The position numbers were made by a program, and so were the translations under genes. Shown piece by piece: positions 1-4,117 of a DNA stretch of 7,987 bases. The notes below the pieces were generated by a model. The model saw nothing but the letters and a program-made list of their open reading frames with translations. It was not told the DNA's origin and searched no databases. This DNA comes from Candidatus Woesearchaeota archaeon (GTDB taxonomy: Archaea > Nanobdellota > Nanobdellia > Woesearchaeales > WJKV01), in NCBI GenBank assembly GCA_019322855.1, contig JAHWIA010000035.1, forward strand, positions 1 to 7,987. The letters run 5' to 3'. Within the stretch, counting starts at the first letter, position 1, and each line of letters begins with the position of its first letter.

Positions 1-1
1 A

Positions 2-370
2 GGCGCGACAGAAGAAAAAGGAGAGGAAAAAGAAGCAGACTTTGTTAAGACGTATGACATGACTGCAATAATTCCGTTTGTGACTGCGAGCAAGGAAGAG
101 ACAGAGCTTGAGATATCAAGCTTTCACGTCCATACTGATTTCTACATGAAACGGTTCCATGCCAAAGAGAAAAACAAGAAAGAAGTCTGGACAGGATGTG
201 TAGGTTTCGGACCGAGCAGATGGGCTTACTTGTTCCTGCTGAGGCACGGTCTTGATTACAGTAAATGGCCTAAAGAGATAAAGAAATACATCGGAGATAA
301 ATTGCCAGGCGTGCCAGAGATGGTGACTTGGCCTAAGAAGAAGGAAGGGGATGAGGGTAATAAAAAATGA
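2..370 (+). CDS. C-terminal part of a class-II aminoacyl-tRNA-synthetase-like amino acid ligase (5' end outside window)
   Basis: The reading frame is open from the first complete codon at the window edge, so this is the last ~122 residues of a larger gene and not a short gene starting at the ATG at 59. After a Glu/Lys-rich stretch comes a block that reads like the end of the seryl-tRNA-synthetase-like amino acid:carrier-protein ligase family: SSFHVHTDF, then TGCVGFGPSRW (Cys encoded at 197-199, Arg at 218-220), then LLRHGLDYSKWP. GFGxxR fits class-II motif 3, whose Arg contacts ATP, and the Cys before it fits the zinc-ligand Cys of atypical SerRS and related ligases. These enzymes activate an amino acid with ATP and load it onto a tRNA or carrier protein. 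Motifs 1 and 2 are outside the window, so substrate and acceptor cannot be judged. The stop overlaps the next start (ATGA, 367-370), suggesting translational coupling. The family call comes from remembered motif similarity only. Confidence 0.55.
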   Translation, partial: GATEEKGEEKEADFVKTYDMTAIIPFVTASKEETELEISSFHVHTDFYMKRFHAKEKNKKEVWTGCVGFGPSRWAYLFLLRHGLDYSKWPKEIKKYIGDKLPGVPEMVTWPKKKEGDEGNKK

Positions 371-1461
371 AAAAAATAATATTAGCTGCAATATGTATCA
401 TGGCGTTGATGATCTTTGGCTGTGCAGCGCCAGAAGTTGGTAAGACAAAGATAGGTGTTTTAGCGCCATTGACTGGAAATGCTGCAGAACTTGGCAGTCA
501 CATCCAGACAGGTGCTGACCTGGCGAATGAACATCTTGGGAACAAATATAAGCTTGTCTATGAAGATGACATGTGCGTAAATACAGAAGCAACGATCAGT
601 GCTGCGCAGAAGTTTATGACAATAGATAAGATAGAACTTGTCATAGGTCCGTTGTGCGCGCCTCCTTACCAGGCAGTTGCTGGTCTGTTTAACCAAAATG
701 AAGTTGGCTTTATGCACACGAGCGGAATCACTCCTCCTTTTATCGAGACTTCTGGCGAATTTGGGATACCTGGGTTAAGTACAACAATCTATGAAGAGGA
801 TGCATTCCTTGCAGATTTCATCTATAATGAGTTGGAGTTGAAAAAGATGGGTGTCTTTGTCTGGAACGAGGAATGGGCAATAGAACATAGAGCAGGTTTT
901 GTGAAGAGGTTTGAAGAGCTTGGCGGAGAGATTGTGTTTGACGAGAAATTCAACTTGGATGAGACAGATTTCAGGACTTCAATCTTGAAATTGCAGGAGA
1001 GCGGTGCAGAAGGCGTGTTTATTGTCGCATTGAATTTCCAGAACGCAGACATTGTCAAACAATTCAAGGAACTTGATGCTGAAATGAAGATATTCGGCCA
1101 GTTTGAGATAGAAGATACTGCATTCCTAGAACCTGCTGGCGAAGCTGCAGAAGACGTGATGTATGTATATCCGAAAATATATAGTGAACTGCCAGAAGTA
1201 CAGAAATTCCAGAGCGAATACATGGCAGAGTATGGAAAAGAGCCTAACTATTATGCATACATAGGTTATGACAGTTTGATGATGTACGATTGGGCGATAG
1301 ATCTATGCGGTAGTGTGGATGCAGCGTGCATCATGGATAAGATAAGGACTGCAAAGGACTATCCAGGAGTCAGCGGTAAGATGACTTTCAATCCTGACAA
1401 AACTCTATCCAGGGAATTTGAAATCAAAACAATAAAAGAAGGAAAATTTGTAAGTTATTGA
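367..1461 (+). CDS. Branched-chain amino acid-type (LivK-like, Peripla_BP_6) ABC substrate-binding lipoprotein
   Basis: A 364-residue extracytoplasmic solute-binding protein. It opens with a short Lys-rich segment, a hydrophobic stretch and a lipobox-like IFGC with Cys at residue 19, so it is probably cleaved there and anchored by lipid to the outer face of the membrane. The mature part starts with KIGVLAPLTGNAAELG, the typical first strand and ligand-binding loop of Leu/Ile/Val-type receptors, and continues through LVIGPLCAPPYQAVAGLF, a hinge region near 140-160 and NYYAYIGYDSLMMYDWA near 294-310, as in periplasmic binding protein type I folds. C70 and C97 may form the disulfide known from LivJ; C314 and C321 may form a second. 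No permease or ATPase gene is nearby, so it may serve a transporter encoded elsewhere or act as a sensor or scavenging receptor. The ligand cannot be read from sequence; amino acids are the family default. The start is set by the ATGA overlap with the upstream ligase gene, with GAGGG about 10 nt before it. Confidence 0.85.
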   Translation: MKKIILAAICIMALMIFGCAAPEVGKTKIGVLAPLTGNAAELGSHIQTGADLANEHLGNKYKLVYEDDMCVNTEATISAAQKFMTIDKIELVIGPLCAPPYQAVAGLFNQNEVGFMHTSGITPPFIETSGEFGIPGLSTTIYEEDAFLADFIYNELELKKMGVFVWNEEWAIEHRAGFVKRFEELGGEIVFDEKFNLDETDFRTSILKLQESGAEGVFIVALNFQNADIVKQFKELDAEMKIFGQFEIEDTAFLEPAGEAAEDVMYVYPKIYSELPEVQKFQSEYMAEYGKEPNYYAYIGYDSLMMYDWAIDLCGSVDAACIMDKIRTAKDYPGVSGKMTFNPDKTLSREFEIKTIKEGKFVSY

Positions 1462-1490
1462 TTATTTCTTTTTATTTATTTTATTCTTGC
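1462..1490 (+). terminator. T-rich probable transcription stop after the substrate-binding protein gene
   Basis: Directly after the TGA stop the plus strand is almost entirely T and A, with repeated runs of three to five T, which is how archaeal RNA polymerase usually terminates without a hairpin. It overlaps the end of the convergent gene. Read on the minus strand, the region just beyond that gene's stop (about 1420-1450) is also T-rich and may end the opposite transcript. Confidence 0.5.
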
Positions 1491-1949
1491 CAGTTCATTT
1501 ATTCCGCCTTGTACGAATCCTATCATTATCGGAAACAAGACAAAGTATGACAGCAATCCGACATAAGGGATGAACTGTATGACGCAGGTCGCGATCACCA
1601 GTCCTTTCTCTACCCTTGGTGTTTTGTTTCTTAACTTAAACTGGAAATTGATCCTGTCAGCCATCCTCAGCCAGAACATGAACAGCCAGTAATAATTGAA
1701 GAACGGAATGAACATGAATCCGATCGCTTTTCCTGTTCCAAAATCTTTAGGATGTGCTTTTGGGAATTTGCCGTGCTGGACCCCATAGAATATGATGGTG
1801 AATATTCCCATTGTTATGATGTGCAGAATGATTGAGACTGCTGCTGGAAAATATTTCAGACTGTGCTTCTTGAACTTGCTCTTTTGTTTTGCTGACAATT
1901 TCTTTATCTTGAAATCTTGATGATATAGTTCATGTAGATCTGCTGCCAT
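1476..1949 (-). CDS. DUF4234-like small integral membrane protein
   Basis: A 157-residue membrane protein of unknown function. The first ~30 residues are soluble and Lys-rich. Hydrophobic segments lie near residues 33-56, 74-95 and 116-147, the last long enough to be two helices. The middle stretch, IPFFNYYWLFMFWLRMADRI (81-100), is the kind of Pro/Asn/Tyr/Trp block seen in DUF4234 proteins, where IPFFNxYW is followed by a basic amphipathic segment. It has no signal peptide and no enzymatic motif. The ATG at 1949 is preceded on its strand by AGGGGGTC with 5 nt spacing, a fair Shine-Dalgarno match. It converges with the substrate-binding protein gene (14 nt between stops) and diverges from the DHH gene, so it forms its own transcription unit. 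The domain call rests on motif resemblance. Confidence 0.7.
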   Translation of the reverse strand: MAADLHELYHQDFKIKKLSAKQKSKFKKHSLKYFPAAVSIILHIITMGIFTIIFYGVQHGKFPKAHPKDFGTGKAIGFMFIPFFNYYWLFMFWLRMADRINFQFKLRNKTPRVEKGLVIATCVIQFIPYVGLLSYFVLFPIMIGFVQGGINELARIK

Positions 1950-1993
1950 TTTATGACCCCCTGTTGATTGTATTTATTATCCTGTTTTAAAAC

Positions 1994-2003
1994 TTTTTAA
2001 AGC
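1994..2003 (-). promoter_or_regulatory. Probable TATA box of the DUF4234-like gene
   Basis: On the minus strand this reads GCTTTAAAAA, close to the archaeal TTTAWATA-type box. A start point ~27 nt downstream (near 1971) would leave the AGGGGGTC ribosome site at 1955-1962 intact in a ~20-nt leader. A second AT-rich candidate, TTTTAAAA at 1985-1992, is nearer and would cut into the ribosome site. Confidence 0.45.
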
Positions 2004-2017
2004 TTGTTGTTTTTGTC

Positions 2018-2030
2018 CGGAAATTTTCCG
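2018..2030. repeat. 13-bp palindrome CGGAAATTTTCCG in a divergent promoter region
   Basis: Perfect inverted repeat CGGAAA-T-TTTCCG with a one-base centre. It lies between the DUF4234-like gene and the DHH gene, ending 11 nt before the DHH TATA box and starting 14 nt beyond the opposing TATA candidate. That position suits a dimeric regulator acting on either or both genes. The arms are too short and close for a convincing RNA hairpin. Confidence 0.5.
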
Positions 2031-2041
2031 AATTCAATAAG

Positions 2042-2050
2042 TTTATATAA
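2042..2050 (+). promoter_or_regulatory. TATA box of the DHH phosphoesterase gene
   Basis: TTTATATAA is a near-consensus archaeal TATA box. A start point ~27 nt downstream falls near 2072, just at the AGGGTGA ribosome site, giving a very short leader of about 12 nt before the TTG start at 2085. Confidence 0.7.
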
Positions 2051-2084
2051 GGCGTGCTTTTCTCAAGAAATAGGGTGATGTCTT

Positions 2085-3089
2085 TTGTTGAAGAGGCTGA
2101 TGGAATTAATAGAGAATAAGAATGTATTTCTGGGAACTCATTGGGATGCAGACGGCGTGTCCAGCGGAGCGATAATCTATCATCTCATCAAGGACAGGGC
2201 AAAGAGTGTGAAGACCTTGTCAAAGGGCGATGTGTTTGTGATCGAGAAAGAGGATGTTCCTGATGACTGTGACATTGTTATATGCACTGACATACATGTG
2301 AGCAGGGAGATAGAGAAACCTGCAATATACATTGATCATCATCCGATAGAGAACGGAGAGTTCAAGAAAGATTTTGAGTTGGTAATACATGACAAGGACG
2401 CGCAGAGCTGTACTCTTGTCATATGGGAGAACCTGATAAAGGAAACAGATGATGCTTATCTCATATTTCTTACATTGTTAGGTTATTTCGGAGACGGAGG
2501 GAGCAGGGACGAGATTCCAATAGAATTAGAAGTCAAGGCAATGGATGCATTTCCAGAACTGATGGTCAGAAAACCCAGTTTCTATAGTAATGGAGAATAT
2601 TTGACAATAGAACGTTATGTCTCTTCATTGAATGTGGGAAAGAGAGTGCATTGGAGCGGACAGGTCCCATTGGAATTGTTCAAGGCAATAGACAGTTGGG
2701 AGCCATTTGTATATAATACACATCCTCTTGCAAAGGAATTGCAGAACCTGAAATTTGAATTAAGGGATCTATACAAGATGCCTGTGGACATCACAAATCT
2801 TAATCATCTTGATTACATAAAAATAGACTGTGACAAAAATATTCAGGGAGTCCTTTGTGCAAGACACATGAAGGACAAACCAATTTTAGTGATGAACAGG
2901 TTCAATGATGTTATCATGGGGAGCATGAGAGTGCCTGATGACCTTGATTTTGACGCTGGCCAATTTTTAGAGAGATTCTCAGACAAGATTCCTGGCTTTG
3001 TAGGCGGAGGTCATGAAAGAGCAGGCGGTTTTACCTTTCCTATTGAATACTATGAGGCTTTTATGAAACACCTTAAAGAGCACCCCTGA
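2085..3089 (+). CDS. DHH/DHHA1-family phosphoesterase (RecJ-like or NrnA-like)
   Basis: A 334-residue predicted Mn2+-dependent phosphodiesterase. The metal-binding motifs appear in order: HWDADG (H19, D21, D23), CTDIH (D69), IDHH (84-86) and GYFGDGG (D137). The C-terminal DHHA1 substrate-binding part carries GGGHERAGG (307-315), the glycine-rich signature of RecJ and NrnA relatives. All key residues are present, so it should be active on a nucleic acid end, short oligonucleotides or a cyclic dinucleotide. At 334 residues with no extra OB-fold it is shorter than bacterial RecJ and archaeal GAN, and nearer to NrnA or single-domain archaeal DHH proteins. The start is probably TTG at 2085, 6 nt after AGGGTGA; an in-frame ATG at 2100 is the alternative. 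An out-of-frame ATG at 2078 overlaps the start. The gene has its own TATA box and diverges from the membrane protein gene. Confidence 0.88.
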   Translation: MLKRLMELIENKNVFLGTHWDADGVSSGAIIYHLIKDRAKSVKTLSKGDVFVIEKEDVPDDCDIVICTDIHVSREIEKPAIYIDHHPIENGEFKKDFELVIHDKDAQSCTLVIWENLIKETDDAYLIFLTLLGYFGDGGSRDEIPIELEVKAMDAFPELMVRKPSFYSNGEYLTIERYVSSLNVGKRVHWSGQVPLELFKAIDSWEPFVYNTHPLAKELQNLKFELRDLYKMPVDITNLNHLDYIKIDCDKNIQGVLCARHMKDKPILVMNRFNDVIMGSMRVPDDLDFDAGQFLERFSDKIPGFVGGGHERAGGFTFPIEYYEAFMKHLKEHP

Positions 3090-3173
3090 GTGGTGAAAAA
3101 CATATACTATATAGGTGCAGATTTTAAATATGACGATTACTTCTCTGTAGTTAAGAATGCGAAAGAGGAGTAA
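3090..3173 (+). CDS. Candidate 27-residue peptide directly after the DHH stop
   Basis: Two GTG codons (3090 and 3093) follow the DHH stop at 3087-3089 without a gap and open a frame reading (M)VKNIYYIGADFKYDDYF and then SVVKNAKEE. Its composition is protein-like, but it is very short and no good ribosome site precedes it, so expression would depend on reinitiation after the DHH protein. It could also be the front half of a small gene broken by a frameshift (see the next entry). No family recognised. Confidence 0.25.
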   Translation: MVKNIYYIGADFKYDDYFSVVKNAKEE

Positions 3174-3261
3174 GAACAATCCGACGTTCTTCACAGAGAT
3201 ACAAGTGCCTAAAAAAGGCCAAAAATGGAAGAAAACAGACGAATGGAAGCCGTTGGGTTGA
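3157..3261 (+). CDS. Candidate 34-residue basic peptide (possible frameshifted continuation of the 3090 ORF)
   Basis: ATG at 3157 opens MRKRSKNNPTFFTEIQVPKK, then GQKWKKTDEWKPLG and a TGA. It is strongly basic with two Trp, and the sequence before its first Asn is Arg/Lys-rich. It overlaps the preceding 27-codon frame by 17 nt in another register, so the pair could be two coupled tiny genes or one gene with an indel near 3157-3173. No Shine-Dalgarno sequence or TATA box is evident just upstream. The function is unknown, and it may not be a gene. Confidence 0.3.
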   Translation: MRKRSKNNPTFFTEIQVPKKGQKWKKTDEWKPLG

Positions 3262-3275
3262 ATTTGGGGGAAGAA

Positions 3276-3297
3276 TTCTTTTAAATTGTCTCTATTT
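3276..3297 (+). terminator. Weak T-rich candidate stop downstream of the DHH unit
   Basis: A T-rich stretch (TTCTTTTAAATTGTC and onward) lies after the small ORFs and before the next promoter. No hairpin is evident. It is the best candidate for ending the DHH transcript, on position and composition only. Confidence 0.25.
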
Positions 3298-3314
3298 AGT
3301 GGTAACCAGTAAGC

Positions 3315-3323
3315 TTTAAATAA
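3315..3323 (+). promoter_or_regulatory. TATA box of the double zinc-module gene
   Basis: TTTAAATAA, centred 30 nt upstream of the ATG at 3349, puts the transcription start at or just before that ATG. The mRNA would therefore be leaderless, which agrees with the lack of any ribosome site there and argues against the in-frame TTG at 3331. Confidence 0.65.
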
Positions 3324-3348
3324 TACTTTCTTGCTATTATATTATACT

Positions 3349-3927
3349 ATGAATCAAGACCCAACAAATGAACATCATTGCCCAGACAATATCACTCTAG
3401 AAGAGAGAGGGGCTTATGCTTCTTTTGTCACAAGATTCAGGAAAGGAATGCCTGGCGGAATGACTGAAAGGGAAAGAAGGATATTGAACAGATTCTGTGA
3501 CGGCGATATAAGAAAGTTAGATCTTTTCTTTCAGAATCACTTCAAGGAATGCCCTTACTGCAGAAGAGACTATGATGAAGCGATTGCACAAGAAGCTATC
3601 TTTACAGATGACAGCGGCGATCTTCATGTAAGATTGCTTAGTGATGCTGCAAAAGATGAAAGCAAGGTTGGCGGATCACTTATTGATTTGCTAGACTTGA
3701 CTCGAAAAATGGAAAAAGCAAGAAAGAGACTGCAAGACGCACATGGTATTGATGCAAATAAATTCATAGACTATATGGGAAGTTGGGCGCATGGTGAAGT
3801 TGATGTAAGAAATCCAAGTGAAGAACACAGAGAGATGGAACAACACTTGGTTAGCTGCAAACCTTGCCGAGATTATTTTAGGGCTGTTATTAACGTAGCA
3901 GGTTATAGCAAAAAGAAGAAGCAATAA
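3349..3927 (+). CDS. Protein with two zf-HC2/ZAS-like zinc modules, function unknown
   Basis: A 192-residue soluble protein with no signal peptide or membrane segment. It carries two copies of the pattern seen in the zinc-binding anti-sigma (ZAS, zf-HC2) fold: an upstream Cys or His in an xDG/xHG-acidic turn, then HxxxCxxC. Copy one has C50 in FCDGDI and H64, C68, C71 in HFKECPYC. Copy two has H148 in WAHGEV and H166, C170, C173 in HLVSCKPC. A helical, charged linker (~90-140) joins them, and the tail is Lys-rich. In bacteria this fold holds sigma factors or senses redox change; archaea have no sigma factors, so the partner must differ, and protein-protein binding or thiol sensing are guesses. 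An extra HHC at 9-11 could add metal binding. The start was chosen from leaderless promoter geometry. The zinc motifs are seen directly; the family assignment is inference. Confidence 0.75.
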   Translation: MNQDPTNEHHCPDNITLEERGAYASFVTRFRKGMPGGMTERERRILNRFCDGDIRKLDLFFQNHFKECPYCRRDYDEAIAQEAIFTDDSGDLHVRLLSDAAKDESKVGGSLIDLLDLTRKMEKARKRLQDAHGIDANKFIDYMGSWAHGEVDVRNPSEEHREMEQHLVSCKPCRDYFRAVINVAGYSKKKKQ

Positions 3928-3953
3928 TTCTTTCAAAACAGTATTAAGCATAT

Positions 3954-3966
3954 AGTGTACTACACT
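3954..3966. repeat. 13-bp palindrome AGTGTACTACACT
   Basis: Perfect inverted repeat AGTGTA-C-TACACT. Its right arm is the first part of the 21-bp direct repeat that starts at 3960. The second direct-repeat copy lacks the left arm. Confidence 0.5.
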
Positions 3967-3980
3967 TGACAATATGCATA
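3960..3980 (+). repeat. 21-bp direct repeat, copy 1
   Basis: Exact 21-nt match (begins CTACACTTGAC, ends TATGCATA) to 4050-4070, with starts exactly 90 bp apart. Both copies lie in the spacer before the nucleotidyltransferase gene. This copy ends 17 nt before a TATA-like ATAAATATT at 3998. It may be a site for a sequence-specific regulator. Confidence 0.85.
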
Positions 3981-3984
3981 TTGT
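3969..3984. repeat. 16-bp perfect palindrome ACAATATGCATATTGT
   Basis: Overlaps direct-repeat copy 1 and extends beyond it. The second repeat copy keeps only the core TATGCATA and the left arm. This is a possible dimeric regulator site, with copy 1 the stronger one. Confidence 0.6.
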
Positions 3985-3997
3985 GTTCCGCAGGATC

Positions 3998-4006
3998 ATA
4001 AATATT
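3998..4006 (+). promoter_or_regulatory. Weak TATA-like element behind repeat copy 1
   Basis: ATAAATATT sits 17 nt past repeat copy 1, nearly the same distance as the real TATA box from copy 2. It would give a start near 4028. No ORF begins there, so it could be a second, leadered promoter for the gene at 4118 or a small RNA promoter. Weak on sequence alone. Confidence 0.25.
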
Positions 4007-4049
4007 ACTGTGTATCCGAGTCTTTGATAATAGTCTGTTCTTTATTTTG

Positions 4050-4070
4050 CTACACTTGACAATATGCATA
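4050..4070 (+). repeat. 21-bp direct repeat, copy 2
   Basis: Identical to 3960-3980. It ends 16 nt before the TATA box at 4087-4094, i.e. just upstream of where TBP/TFB bind, a typical place for an archaeal activator site. The surrounding bases are not conserved with copy 1. Confidence 0.85.
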
Positions 4071-4086
4071 GAAAGTATTCAAAACA

Positions 4087-4094
4087 TTTATAAA
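4087..4094 (+). promoter_or_regulatory. TATA box of the nucleotidyltransferase gene
   Basis: TTTATAAA, centred ~27 nt before the ATG at 4118, predicts a leaderless transcript. The bases before the ATG are pyrimidine-rich and contain no ribosome site. Confidence 0.65.
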
Positions 4095-4117
4095 CTATAT
4101 TCTCCTCTTTTTTAGTA

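Noticed and set aside
822..1223. 133-codon minus-strand ORF
   Set aside because: It lies wholly inside the substrate-binding protein gene, is Ser/Asn-rich and has no recognisable motif; an antisense shadow.
2979..3194. 71-codon minus-strand ORF
   Set aside because: It overlaps the end of the DHH gene antisense through the conserved GGGHERAGG region, and its translation is a low-complexity hydrophobic stretch typical of shadow frames.
3331..3348. TTG at 3331 as start of the zinc-module gene, adding six residues
   Set aside because: The TATA box at 3315-3323 would place transcription start near 3346-3349, downstream of this TTG.
3960..4070. Possible two-repeat CRISPR array
   Set aside because: The repeat is only 21 bp and the gap between copies is 69 bp, with just two copies and no cas gene. 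A promoter-linked repeat fits better.
3966..4070. TTGACA within each 21-bp repeat as a bacterial -35 box
   Set aside because: No TATAAT-like -10 lies 16-18 nt downstream of either copy, and the rest of the window uses archaeal TATA-box geometry.
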